A stretch of DNA of 10,936 nucleotides, taken from contig JALXCG010000794.1 in the NCBI GenBank assembly GCA_026991065.1, positions 1-10,936 on the forward strand. Reading direction: 5' to 3'. Each line of letters opens with the position of its first letter. Position 1 is the first letter of the stretch. A program made the position numbers and the translations under genes. A model generated the notes under the pieces. It did not search any database. It was given only the letters and a program-made list of their open reading frames with translations, and was not told the DNA's origin. Below, piece by piece: positions 1 to 6,815 of this stretch. Origin of the DNA: Gemmatimonadota bacterium (lineage in GTDB: Bacteria > GCA-2686955).

Positions 1-1
1 G

Positions 2-883
2 GTGAGCCGCGGCTGGGCCGGAGCCGCTCCCGAGCACCTCAACATCTTCTCGCGCCACGGCATCACCCCGCTGCCGGACTGGGACGACCCGCGTTACGAA
101 GAGTGGGGCTATCCGCGCAACGTGGTCGACTGGGCCCACGCCCAGGGATTCGCGGTGAGCCTGAATCACATGTTCACCGCCCTGGTCGAAGGGGAGATCC
201 CCGACGAAGTGCGCGAGCGTCGCCGCGCCCTGATTCTCGGCAGCCTCGCCTACTACGCCGATTTTGTCGAAGTCGGCTACCCGATGCGCGGCCTGCCGAT
301 TGAGGAGCACCTGCGACTCTGGGATGATCTGCTGCGGCGCAACTCCTTTCAGACCGGCCTCGGCGTGACCGATTCGCACGACGCCTTCCCCTGGCAGGAG
401 GTCACCAACCGTTTCGTCACCTGGATCGCGGCGCAGCGAATCACCCAGGCCCGGCTGCTCAACTCTCTGCTGCGCGGCCACGCCTTCTTTGGCGATCCCT
501 TCGTGGTCGGCGCGGACGCCCGCCTGCTGATCAGCGATCCCGACCGCCGTTACTCGATGGGGGACCTGGTGCTGGTCGGCGATCAGGAGCAGATGCCGCT
601 GCACTTCCGCGGCCGCAGCGACCTCCCGAGCGTGGACGTGGCGGTGATCACCACCCACGAAACCACGGCCGACACCGTCTTCATCGGCGGCCTGAGCGGT
701 GCCGGTTTCCAGGGAACCCTGGCGGTGCATCTCTCCAACGCCTGCCACGTGCGGGTGGAGGTGCGCGACCCGCTCAGCGGTGACCTGGTGCTTGGCTCCA
801 ATCCCATCATCTTTCGCGGCGTGCCGCCCTCGCCGGATCGTCCGGGCCTGCGCCTGCGTCGAATCGTCGATCTGCGGCCCTGA
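2..883 (+). CDS. PHP-domain metallohydrolase, CehA/McbA-like (5' partial)
   Basis: This is the C-terminal 293 residues of a gene whose start lies outside the window; the GTG at position 2 is probably an internal codon. What remains looks like the second half of a PHP (polymerase and histidinol phosphatase) metal-dependent hydrolase of the CehA/McbA type. A 'WAHAQGF..SLNH' segment (residues 44-56) supplies a likely metal-binding His56. A 'GVTDSHD' segment (121-127) supplies the Asp-x-His motif usual for the last metal ligands. The early His-x-His motif expected in this family must lie upstream, beyond the edge. The residues after about 180 look like a beta-rich C-terminal domain, as many CehA-like proteins carry. 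The substrate cannot be read from sequence; the family includes phosphoesterases and carbamate-type esterases. About 275 nt separate it from the next gene, so it is probably not in that operon. Confidence 0.72.
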   Translation: MSRGWAGAAPEHLNIFSRHGITPLPDWDDPRYEEWGYPRNVVDWAHAQGFAVSLNHMFTALVEGEIPDEVRERRRALILGSLAYYADFVEVGYPMRGLPIEEHLRLWDDLLRRNSFQTGLGVTDSHDAFPWQEVTNRFVTWIAAQRITQARLLNSLLRGHAFFGDPFVVGADARLLISDPDRRYSMGDLVLVGDQEQMPLHFRGRSDLPSVDVAVITTHETTADTVFIGGLSGAGFQGTLAVHLSNACHVRVEVRDPLSGDLVLGSNPIIFRGVPPSPDRPGLRLRRIVDLRP

Positions 884-1091
884 CCCGGGAGCGGAAAAGA
901 GAGTTGATTTGAAGTGCACCCGCGGTGCCTTTCCCGGAACCACCGCGTCTCGCCGCGGAGCACACTTCCGCATCGCCCCCACCCCTTCTCGCCGAAACCG
1001 CGTCACGCCCCCTTCCTCGCTTTCGGCTCCTGGTCGCCCTTCGCGCCGCCTCCCCGGGGCCGCCGCGCCGCTCCCGGCGCAATTCAAAAAA

Positions 1092-1122
1092 TGCACCGGG
1101 CCTGCGCCGATTGTGCTACGGT
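1092..1122 (+). promoter_or_regulatory. Possible sigma70-type promoter for the GNAT gene
   Basis: TGCTACGGT at 1114-1122 region (TGC at 1114-1116, TACGGT at 1117-1122) matches an extended -10 element (TGn followed by TAnnnT). It is followed by AT-rich sequence and lies about 38 nt upstream of the chosen ATG. The -35 side is poor: TGCACC at 1092-1097 is the nearest candidate and its 19-nt spacing is long. It is proposed only because the composition shifts to A/T here and the next gene begins just downstream. Confidence 0.28.
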
Positions 1123-1150
1123 AAATCTCGATTTTGGTTGGTTGTGTCGC

Positions 1151-1154
1151 GAGG
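1151..1154 (+). promoter_or_regulatory. Ribosome-binding site that fixes the GNAT start
   Basis: GAGG lies 5 nt before the ATG at 1160. The reading frame is open much further upstream (from 914), but the earlier ATG codons lack a comparable Shine-Dalgarno sequence and the extra residues are low-complexity Arg/Pro/Ala translation. The start at 1160 is therefore preferred. Confidence 0.6.
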
Positions 1155-1159
1155 ACTCG

Positions 1160-2428
1160 ATGGTAAGAGTTGCGACAGTCACTCCCGCCATGCTCGGGAG
1201 TGTTACCCGCTTCCTGCAGCAGGAACAGCGTCTCGCAGGCAGCCCATGGGCGGATGCCGGACGCGATTACTACGCCTGGAAGTTCTTTGGCAACCCCTGT
1301 GGACCGTCGCTGGCGCAATGCGCTTATGCTGGCACGGAGCTGATCGGCTTTCTCGGTGCCGACGCGCGGCGGCTCTGGGCCGCGCCGCACACATCGGTGG
1401 TGATGCACACCGGCGACTCCTATGTGCGCGAAGAGCATCGCCCGAGTGGCGTCTATCTGCGCTTGCTCTGGGCGCTGCACCAGGCGTGTCTCGCCGCCGG
1501 CATTCCACTCAGCTACGCGCGCCCCTCCCGCTCGCTGATCCCGCTCCTCCAGCGTTCCGGAGCGATCGACCTGGCACGGCTTCAGCCCTGGGTGCGACCG
1601 CTCTCGGGGGCCTGGGCCGGCGCCCGTCTCGGGCTCGGCCCCTGCGCTCCGGTGCGCGGGGCGCTGAACGCGCTCTCCGTGCTTTCCACCCTTCCCGCCA
1701 CCCTCATCAGCGGCGGGATCCGCATCGAACCGCTCTCCGCCTTCGGCCGGGATGCGGACCACCTTTGGCGACGCGCGCGTCCCGCGCATGGCGCCACCCT
1801 GGTCAAGGACCGCAGCTATCTGACCTGGCGCTACCTGAGCGGCCCCTGTCGCTATCAGATTCTGGGCGCGCGCCGTGGCGGGGAGTTGGTTGGATTTGTC
1901 GTTACCACCGGTTGTCGCGACCGCGCCGACACCTGTGAACTGGTGGACCTGCTGGTGGCCCCGGAAGGGGGGCGGTTCATCGCCTATCGACTGGTTGGCG
2001 AGGCGTTGCGGCGGGCGCGCAAGAGCGGCTTCGCTCGCATGCGGTGTCAACTGACTGGGAGCCTGTCGCACACTGTCTTCACGTCGCCCCGCACCCGTCC
2101 CTGCTCCGATCTCTGCGTTGCTGAGCCCTTGAAAGGCAACCAGCCTTCCGGCGGACTCAGCGCCTTGATCTCGAAGCAGGCCCGAATACGGGGCTCGAAA
2201 GCCAATGCGCGACAGGCTCCTGCCACCGCCGCATCCCGCAACGACGCGGACCCGCTGCCCTACGCGCTGCGACTGCATGGCTTCCTGGTGCGCGCCAATG
2301 AAGCCGAGGCGGTGCCCCTGCTGGCGGCTCCTCACACGGTGCGCGGCAGCCCGCCGGCCCCCCTCTATCAGGCCCTGGCCGAGCACGGCTGGCAACAGTT
2401 TCGCATCGGTGACACCGATGGTGCTTGA
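1160..2428 (+). CDS. Tandem-GNAT-like acyltransferase, carrying a small in-frame insertion
   Basis: This 422-residue cytoplasmic protein appears to hold two GNAT (Gcn5-related N-acyltransferase) folds. The N-terminal half (about 1-140) has a 'GTELIGFLGA' strand and a 'REEHRPSGVYLRLLWAL' segment in the place of the acyl-CoA/pantetheine loop. The second half (from about 210) has 'DRSYLTWRYL', 'GGELVGFVV', 'ELVDLLVAP' and 'RLVGEALRRARKSG', the usual strand-strand-helix order, and ends with 'W..FRIGDTDG', a tail seen in GNAT proteins of polysaccharide and secretion loci. Between the strand ending 'RMRCQLTG' and the helix 'ALRLHGFLVR' sit about 55 residues of unrelated translation, encoded by an inverted-repeat element (see 2058-2220). 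Without it the protein would be about 367 residues. It lies 62 nt upstream of the flavin monooxygenase gene and in the same orientation. Its acyl donor could be acyl-CoA or the downstream carrier protein; that is inference. Whether the insertion leaves it active is unknown. Confidence 0.68.
   Translation: MVRVATVTPAMLGSVTRFLQQEQRLAGSPWADAGRDYYAWKFFGNPCGPSLAQCAYAGTELIGFLGADARRLWAAPHTSVVMHTGDSYVREEHRPSGVYLRLLWALHQACLAAGIPLSYARPSRSLIPLLQRSGAIDLARLQPWVRPLSGAWAGARLGLGPCAPVRGALNALSVLSTLPATLISGGIRIEPLSAFGRDADHLWRRARPAHGATLVKDRSYLTWRYLSGPCRYQILGARRGGELVGFVVTTGCRDRADTCELVDLLVAPEGGRFIAYRLVGEALRRARKSGFARMRCQLTGSLSHTVFTSPRTRPCSDLCVAEPLKGNQPSGGLSALISKQARIRGSKANARQAPATAASRNDADPLPYALRLHGFLVRANEAEAVPLLAAPHTVRGSPPAPLYQALAEHGWQQFRIGDTDGA
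2058..2220. repeat. Miniature inverted-repeat element inserted in the GNAT gene
   Basis: The ends are a perfect 12-bp inverted repeat: GGAGCCTGTCGC at 2058-2069 and its reverse complement at 2209-2220. Allowing one mismatch the match extends to 15 bp (2058-2072 with 2206-2220). The interior holds further small palindromes: GCTGAG at 2120-2125 with CTCAGC at 2156-2161, AGGC/GCCT around 2134-2145, and GCCC/GGGC at 2180-2194. The dinucleotide TG flanks both ends (2056-2057 and 2221-2222). If that is a target duplication, the net gain is 165 bp, an exact multiple of three, which fits the unbroken frame. There is no transposase gene, so it would be a non-autonomous MITE- or REP-like element. No second full copy is visible in this window. 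Confidence 0.62.
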
Positions 2429-2480
2429 CCCGCGCGACTGCCGAACCGACGGCGGCGCCCAACTGTCCTCTCCCATCCGA

Positions 2481-2485
2481 AAGGC
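2481..2485 (+). promoter_or_regulatory. Ribosome-binding site that fixes the monooxygenase start
   Basis: AAGGC lies 6 nt upstream of the ATG at 2491. The same frame is open from an ATG at 2425 that overlaps the end of the GNAT gene, but the 22 residues so gained are unlike this enzyme family, whose first beta strand starts directly with 'MKFSLFFEFQLP'. The start at 2491 is therefore chosen. Confidence 0.65.
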
Positions 2486-2490
2486 GACCG

Positions 2491-3564
2491 ATGAAGTTCT
2501 CACTTTTTTTCGAGTTTCAGTTGCCCAACCCCACCCCGGCGCGTGAGCGCGCGCTCTACCAGGCGTGCGTCGAGCAGGCGGTGCTGGCCGACGAACTGGG
2601 TTACCACTGCATCTGGGCGGTGGAACACCACGGACTGTACGAATACTCCCACATGTCCGCGCCGGAGGTGTTTCTGGCTCACGTGGCGGCGCGCACCCGG
2701 CGCATCCGGCTGGGCCACGGAGTCACGCTGATGCCTCACCGTTACAACCATCCGATTCGCATCGCCGAGCGGGTCGCGACACTTGATATCCTCTCCGAGG
2801 GGCGGGTCAACTGGGGTTCCGGCAAGTCGGCCACCCTGGTGGAGCAGGGGGCATTCGGGGTTGAGCGCTCGCAGATGCACGATGAGTGGCGGGAAACGAT
2901 CGAAATGGTGCCGCGGATGTGGACCGAAGATGTCTTCGAGCATCACGGGCGCTATTTCGACATTCCACCCACGCGGATCGTGCCGAAGCCGGTCCAGGAT
3001 CCCCATCCGCCGATGTTTGCCGCCTGCCTAAAACCGGAGTTCGCCAGAGCGCTCGGCGAGTTGGGGATGGGAGCACTCAATCTTGCCACCTACACCGACG
3101 AGGTCCTCAAACAGCGCGTGGCGGAGTACAAAGAGGCCTGCCGGCAAGCCAAACCGGTTGGTTTCCGGGCGACCAACCATTTCGCCTGCAACCCCTCGGT
3201 ACTGGTGCTGGAAGATGACAAGAAAGCCTGTCGCTATGGGCTGCGGGGAGCCCAGTTCTTCGTCAAGGGGCTTGCCTATTACTTTGTCACCGGCGAGCGC
3301 CCCATGGGGCCGGTGCCGATGCCGGCGCAGGGGCCGGACGACGCTTTTGTGGCCAAGTTCCAGCAGCAGCGCAACGCTCCGGGTTCGACCCTGTCGACCA
3401 TCATCGGCTCGCCAAGCGCCGCGCGGGAAACGGTGCAGCGCTTTGTGGATGTGGGGCTGGATGAGATCATTCTGGTGATGCAACTGGGGACGATTCCCAA
3501 CGAGTTGGTGCTGGAGTCGATTCGCTTGTTCGGGGAAAAAGTGTTGCCCCATTTTGCCGACTGA
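2491..3564 (+). CDS. Luciferase-like (LLM class) flavin-dependent monooxygenase
   Basis: This 357-residue protein has the normal length and order of a bacterial-luciferase-type TIM-barrel flavoenzyme. It shows a first strand 'KFSLFFEFQLP' (2-12), 'ADELGYHCIWAVEHHG' (33-48) with the conserved Trp-x-x-Glu-His-His, 'APEVFLAHVAARTRRIRLG' (57-75), 'RYNHPIRIAERVATLDILSEGRV' (84-106) and 'GSGKS' (109-113). 'FDIPPTRIVPKPVQDPHPPMF' (156-176) leads to the C-terminal barrel strands. Such enzymes use reduced FMN or F420 with oxygen to oxidise aldehydes, alkanes or other organic substrates; sequence alone does not choose between them. It sits 62 nt after the GNAT gene and 80 nt before a dedicated acyl carrier protein gene, so the substrate may be a fatty acyl or aldehyde intermediate of that module. 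This is inference from context. Confidence 0.85.
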   Translation: MKFSLFFEFQLPNPTPARERALYQACVEQAVLADELGYHCIWAVEHHGLYEYSHMSAPEVFLAHVAARTRRIRLGHGVTLMPHRYNHPIRIAERVATLDILSEGRVNWGSGKSATLVEQGAFGVERSQMHDEWRETIEMVPRMWTEDVFEHHGRYFDIPPTRIVPKPVQDPHPPMFAACLKPEFARALGELGMGALNLATYTDEVLKQRVAEYKEACRQAKPVGFRATNHFACNPSVLVLEDDKKACRYGLRGAQFFVKGLAYYFVTGERPMGPVPMPAQGPDDAFVAKFQQQRNAPGSTLSTIIGSPSAARETVQRFVDVGLDEIILVMQLGTIPNELVLESIRLFGEKVLPHFAD

Positions 3565-3644
3565 GCCGGGCCGAGGAGCCTGTGACGGCGTTTTTTGCAC
3601 ACTTGTCGGGTAGATCAATGTCCTTATGAGGAAAGGTGAAGCAG
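3565..3644 (+). other. Short gap before the carrier-protein operon
   Basis: Eighty nucleotides separate the monooxygenase from the carrier-protein gene. It contains a T6 run at 3591-3596 after a GC-rich stretch, but no good hairpin precedes the run. TTGCAC at 3595-3600 could be a -35 box, but no well-spaced -10 follows. Transcription may read through from upstream genes. Confidence 0.3.
3630..3636 (+). promoter_or_regulatory. Ribosome-binding site that fixes the carrier-protein start
   Basis: GGAAAGG at 3630-3636 is a strong purine-rich Shine-Dalgarno sequence 8 nt before the ATG at 3645. The GTG at 3636 in the same frame overlaps it and would leave only 2 nt between its own Shine-Dalgarno (GAGGAA, 3628-3633) and the start, so the ATG is preferred. 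The choice changes the protein by three residues. Confidence 0.6.
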
Positions 3645-3941
3645 ATGGATCGAGCACGCATCACAGAGGAGCTGAAAGAGCTGATGGTCGAAGTGTCCAC
3701 GGTCAAAGAGGAGCGCGGCAAGGCGCGCCGCGGGTCGCCCTTTTTCGAAAGCGTGGATGAGATAAAGTTGGAGACTCCGCTGGCGGAATTGGGAATGGAC
3801 TCGATCATGGTGACCGCCCTGGTGACCCGCCTGGAGGAACGCCACGAGATTGAGCTTTCACCGATGATCATGTTTGAAGTGCGCACCGTTGGGGATTTTG
3901 TCGACGCGGTGGAGCAGGCGATGAGCGAGGCGAAGGAATGA
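3645..3941 (+). CDS. Stand-alone acyl carrier protein
   Basis: This 98-residue acidic helical protein carries the phosphopantetheine attachment motif 'LGMDSIMVTAL', with Ser53 as the predicted modified residue. It is followed by 'RLEERHEIEL', 'MIMFEVRTVGDFVDAV' and a final helix, the regular ACP helix II-III-IV order. It is longer than a housekeeping ACP (about 78 residues): the loop between helix I and the Ser motif (about 19-44) is extended and rich in charged residues. That suggests a dedicated carrier protein of a secondary pathway, not the fatty-acid-synthesis ACP. Its stop overlaps the start of the dehydrogenase gene (ATGA at 3938-3941), implying translational coupling. It is the likely carrier for the acid activated by the ligase two genes downstream. 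A phosphopantetheinyl transferase is not in the window. Confidence 0.88.
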   Translation: MDRARITEELKELMVEVSTVKEERGKARRGSPFFESVDEIKLETPLAELGMDSIMVTALVTRLEERHEIELSPMIMFEVRTVGDFVDAVEQAMSEAKE

Positions 3942-5113
3942 TCGACTTTGGCTTGAGTGCCGCGGAGCGTGACCTGCGGGCGCGGGTGCGGGCGTTTGCC
4001 GCGGCCGAGATCGAGCCGCGACGGGAGTTCCTGGATCGCAATGATCATTTTCCGCTGGAGATCTTCGAAGCGGCCTTCGAGGCGGGGCTGATGACCGCGC
4101 ATCTTCCCGCCGATCTGGGCGGTGGAGGCTACAGCACGGTCGATCTGGCGCTGGCGGCGGAGGAGGTGGCGTACCAGGATGCCGGCGTCGCGACCTCGCT
4201 CTTTGTCGGCATTCTGCCGACAACGCCGATCGATCTCTTCGGCACCGCGGAGCAGCGCGAGCGCTGGTTGCGCCCGCTGACTGGGGGACCCCGTTTCGCG
4301 GCGATGGCGTGGACCGAGCCCGACGGCAGCTCTTCGCTCTTCTTCCGCCCCGGGGGAACCACTGCGCAGCGGGTCGATGGCGGCTATCTGATCAATGGCA
4401 CCAAGTGCTTCATTACCAACGGATCCTACGCCGATTTCGTTCTTCTGCTGGCCTATTCCGGCCCCAAGCTGCGCGATCTCAGCGCTTTCATCGTTCCCAC
4501 CGATGCTCCCGGGGTGAGAATCACGACGCCCTATCAGAAATTGGGACAGCGGGCCTCGAATACAGCCCGGATCGAATTCGAGAATGTGCTGATCGACGAG
4601 ACCCAGCTCCTGGGCGAAGAGGGGCGCGGGGCGATGCTGGCGCTGGCCGGGTTCTGCCGCTCCCGCGCCGGTGTTTGTGCCATGGCCGCGGGTGTGGCGC
4701 AGGCGGCTCTGGACCAGGTGGTGGCGTGGGGCAACCAGCGCCGAACCGGTGATGGCCGGCCGTTGGTGCTGCAGCAGGACTACCGCTTCCGCATCGCCGA
4801 GCTGGAGACCCAGGTGGAGCTGGCGCGTCTCATGGCCTGGCGCGCCGCCTGGGAGATCGACCACGGCAAGGAGCTGCCGCGCTGGTCGAGCATGGCCAAG
4901 TTGGCCGGCGGCGGGATCGCCGCCCGGGTCACCGCGGCGGCGGTGGAGATGAAGGGTGGACACGGCTACATGGAGGATGGACGGGTGGAAAAGCTGATGC
5001 GCGACGCCAAGCTCTTCGAGATCTACGAGGGGCCGATCCCGATCCAGAAGATGCTCATCGCCCAGTACGCGACCAAGCTCCGGCGGGGGAGGAGGCGACA
5101 TTCGCATGGCTGA
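3938..5113 (+). CDS. Acyl-CoA-dehydrogenase-family flavoprotein, probably acting on acyl-ACP
   Basis: This full-length FAD enzyme of 391 residues has all three acyl-CoA dehydrogenase regions. The N-terminal helical domain opens with 'FGLSAAERDLRARVRAFAAAEI'. The beta domain has 'AMAWTEPDGSS' (122-132) and 'ITNGSYADF' (159-167), typical FAD contacts. The C-terminal helical domain has 'GGHGYMED', 'MRDAKLFEIYEG' and 'KMLIAQYA'. Glu364 in 'IYEG' stands where medium-chain-type dehydrogenases have the catalytic base, so alpha,beta-dehydrogenation is expected. The last residues, 'RRGRRRHSHG', are very basic and read into the next gene (8-nt overlap at 5106-5113). Carrier protein and ligase genes on either side suggest that it oxidises an ACP-tethered chain, as known for homologues that oxidise prolyl-carrier protein or fatty acyl-carrier intermediates in natural-product pathways. 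Ordinary CoA substrates cannot be excluded. Confidence 0.86.
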   Translation: MIDFGLSAAERDLRARVRAFAAAEIEPRREFLDRNDHFPLEIFEAAFEAGLMTAHLPADLGGGGYSTVDLALAAEEVAYQDAGVATSLFVGILPTTPIDLFGTAEQRERWLRPLTGGPRFAAMAWTEPDGSSSLFFRPGGTTAQRVDGGYLINGTKCFITNGSYADFVLLLAYSGPKLRDLSAFIVPTDAPGVRITTPYQKLGQRASNTARIEFENVLIDETQLLGEEGRGAMLALAGFCRSRAGVCAMAAGVAQAALDQVVAWGNQRRTGDGRPLVLQQDYRFRIAELETQVELARLMAWRAAWEIDHGKELPRWSSMAKLAGGGIAARVTAAAVEMKGGHGYMEDGRVEKLMRDAKLFEIYEGPIPIQKMLIAQYATKLRRGRRRHSHG

Positions 5114-6776
5114 TCCATTCCGGGCGACCCACCTGAATGAGGCCCTGCGGCAGTTGGCGGAGGAGTACGGGCAGTCGCCGATTCTGCACTTCTACGGTGA
5201 ACATGGCTGGGGCGCGCCGGTGACCTACCGGGAGCTGGAGCGCGCCGCCTTTGGTGCAACCCACACCCTGGTTGAGGCGGGGGTTGGTTGCGGCGACCGG
5301 GTGCTGCTGGCGCTGGATACGTCGCTGCAGGCGGTGGCCGCTTTCTTTGCTGCGAACCAGATCGGCGCCATTCCGGTCCTTACCGCGCCCTGGCCGCGCG
5401 GGCTCGGTGATGCCGATGGTTTTCGCCGCCGCTTGCAGGCGACACTGGCGCGGGTGCGGCCGAAGATCCTCGTTGCCCACGGGGCGCTGCTGCCCCATCT
5501 GCGCGAGCTGCCGCTGCCGCTGCTCGCCGACACTGCCCTGGCGACGGAGGCGGATCGGCCGGCGCGCGCGGACCACCGTTCCGAAATCTGTCACCTGCAA
5601 CTCACCAGCGGCAGCAGCGGAACCCCGCGCGCGGTTCGGGTGACCCATGCCGCGGCTCTGGCGAATGCCTCGGCGATCCAGGACTCCGATCACCTGGGGC
5701 CCGGCGACCGCCTGCTGCACTGGGTCCCGCTCTATCACGACATGGGGTTGCACGGCGGGCTCCTGCAGCCGCTGCTGGCGCGAATGCCGGCGTGGCTGAT
5801 GCCGCCGCGGGTCTTTCTGCAGCGGCCACAGCTCTGGCTGGAACAGATCGGTCACCTTGGCGCCACGGTGACGGTCGCCCCCAACTTCGGCTATGCCCGA
5901 ATGGCGGGGTTGATGCGGGGGCTGGCGGATGGCGCGATCGACCTGAGTTCGCTGGAGCACGCCTACAACGGCGCCGAGCCGATCGATGCCGGAGAGACCC
6001 GGGCGTTTCTTCGCGAAGGGCGCCGTTTTGGCCTCTCGCCGCGGGCGCTGGCGCCCTGCTACGGCCTCGGCGAGGCGACCCTGGCGGTGACCCTAACCCC
6101 GCGCGGCGAGGGGGTGCACTTCGACCGAATCTCGATCTCCGCGCTGCGTCGCCATCGGGCGCAGGCCGCGGCGGAGTCCGCCCCGGAGACAACCGAGATC
6201 GTTGCCTGCGGCGTGCCGGTGAGTTCCTGCCGGGTGGTGATTGAGGATGAGGCGGGCAACCCGGTTGCGGAGCGCGAAGTCGGTGAGATCGTGGTCGCCG
6301 GCGCCTCAGTCTGCGACGGCTACTTCGATCCGGAAGAGGGCGCCGGCCCCTCGGCGTTTGTCAATGGCCGCATCCGCACCGGGGATCTGGGCTATTTCGC
6401 CGCCGGGCGACTCTATGTTGTGGGACGCAAGAAAGAGGTGTTGATCGTTCGCGGCGAGAAATTCGCACCGCACGAGCTGGAGCGGGTTGCGGAGTCGATC
6501 GCCGGCATCCGCAAGGGGCGCAGCGCCTGCTTTGCGCAGCGCCGCGCCGGTGACGGGAGTGAGAGCGTGGCCATCGTCTGCGAAACGCGCGGCGCCGCCT
6601 CCGAATACCCGGCCCTGGCGCGCAAAGTACGCGGGCGGCTGAATGAGGAGTTCGGGCTCAGCGTGGCGGTGTCGATGGTCCCCGCCGGCTGGGTGCCGAC
6701 CACCTCCAGCGGCAAGTTGCGGCGGACGGCGGCGCGGGAGAAGCTGGAGCGGGAGTCGGCGGCGGCGCAGCGATGA
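5106..6776 (+). CDS. Fatty acyl-AMP ligase-like adenylating enzyme (loads the ACP)
   Basis: This 556-residue member of the ANL adenylation superfamily would convert a carboxylic acid and ATP to acyl-AMP and pass the acyl group to a carrier thiol. Visible motifs are the P-loop-like 'LTSGSSGTPRAV' (166-177), 'PLYHDMGLHGG' (208-218), 'APNFGYARMAG' (258-268), 'YNGAEPI' (287-293), 'YGLGEATL' (319-326), 'RTGDLGY' (424-430), 'GRKKEVLIVRGEKF' (440-453) and 'TSSGKLRR' (533-540), with Lys537 as the catalytic lysine. The 'HDMGL', 'FGYARMA' and 'NGAEP' forms are those of fatty acyl-AMP ligases (FAAL) more than of acyl-CoA synthetases. A FAAL fits the dedicated ACP gene two positions upstream. Chain length and exact substrate are not readable. 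It is the last gene of the plus-strand set and converges on the WaaA-like gene. Confidence 0.88.
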   Translation: MADPFRATHLNEALRQLAEEYGQSPILHFYGEHGWGAPVTYRELERAAFGATHTLVEAGVGCGDRVLLALDTSLQAVAAFFAANQIGAIPVLTAPWPRGLGDADGFRRRLQATLARVRPKILVAHGALLPHLRELPLPLLADTALATEADRPARADHRSEICHLQLTSGSSGTPRAVRVTHAAALANASAIQDSDHLGPGDRLLHWVPLYHDMGLHGGLLQPLLARMPAWLMPPRVFLQRPQLWLEQIGHLGATVTVAPNFGYARMAGLMRGLADGAIDLSSLEHAYNGAEPIDAGETRAFLREGRRFGLSPRALAPCYGLGEATLAVTLTPRGEGVHFDRISISALRRHRAQAAAESAPETTEIVACGVPVSSCRVVIEDEAGNPVAEREVGEIVVAGASVCDGYFDPEEGAGPSAFVNGRIRTGDLGYFAAGRLYVVGRKKEVLIVRGEKFAPHELERVAESIAGIRKGRSACFAQRRAGDGSESVAIVCETRGAASEYPALARKVRGRLNEEFGLSVAVSMVPAGWVPTTSSGKLRRTAAREKLERESAAAQR

Positions 6777-6815
6777 GCATCGTGGCGAGCGTCGCGGGGT
6801 GCGTCGCGGGGCGCG
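6777..6815. repeat. Convergent intergenic gap with a 12-bp tandem repeat
   Basis: Between two convergent stop codons lie two adjacent copies of a 12-bp unit, GCGTCGCGGGGT at 6789-6800 and GCGTCGCGGGGC at 6801-6812, differing at the last base. CGCG-TTA-CGCG at 6812-6822 straddles the minus-strand stop. No hairpin followed by a T-run is seen on either strand, so termination here would have to be Rho-dependent or use less obvious signals. Confidence 0.55.

Larger units (their letters stand above)
884..1159. other. Intergenic region with GC-rich hairpins
   Basis: This non-coding stretch between the hydrolase and the GNAT gene holds two perfect stems. CGCGGTG at 921-927 pairs with CACCGCG at 941-947 (13-nt loop). 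GCGCCG at 1065-1070 pairs with CGGCGC at 1075-1080 (4-nt loop). Neither is followed by a T-run on the plus strand, so they are not convincing intrinsic terminators, though the first lies 38 nt past the hydrolase stop and could aid termination or mRNA stability. The stretch is C-rich on the plus strand up to about 1080, then becomes A/T-rich (1081-1092 and 1121-1140), where a promoter would be expected. Several frames are open through it, but none has a ribosome-binding site or a recognisable product. Confidence 0.5.

Noticed and set aside
1065-1092. A rho-independent terminator at the GCGCCG/CGGCGC hairpin
   Set aside because: The stem is followed by an A-run, not a T-run, on the plus strand; on the minus strand the T-run would precede the stem. 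The arrangement is wrong for an intrinsic terminator in either direction.
914-1159. An N-terminal extension of the GNAT gene by 82 codons
   Set aside because: The extra residues are Arg/Pro/Ser-rich with no fold, the A/T-rich promoter-like stretch lies within this region, and a good GAGG precedes the ATG at 1160.
2047-2241. A 64-codon minus-strand open frame across the inverted-repeat element
   Set aside because: It lies almost wholly inside the repeat element, has no ribosome-binding site, and its translation is what such repeats give in an open frame; it is not a gene.
3575-3610. A second, degenerate copy of the inverted-repeat element end (GGAGCCTGT at 3575-3583)
   Set aside because: Only nine bases match the terminal repeat before it diverges, and no opposite end is found nearby; chance is a sufficient explanation.
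3467-5107. A 546-codon minus-strand open frame opposite the ACP and dehydrogenase genes
   Set aside because: The plus-strand frames encode clear, full-length ACP and dehydrogenase families. The antisense translation is rich in Arg, Pro, Gly and His and matches no fold; it is a high-GC shadow.
5106-6776. A prolyl-carrier oxidation system (pyrrole-forming, PltF/PltE/PltL-like)
   Set aside because: The gene trio is analogous, but the adenylating enzyme has fatty acyl-AMP ligase motifs ('HDMGL', 'FGYARMA', 'NGAEP'), not those of an amino-acid adenylation domain, so a fatty or other carboxylic acid is the better guess.
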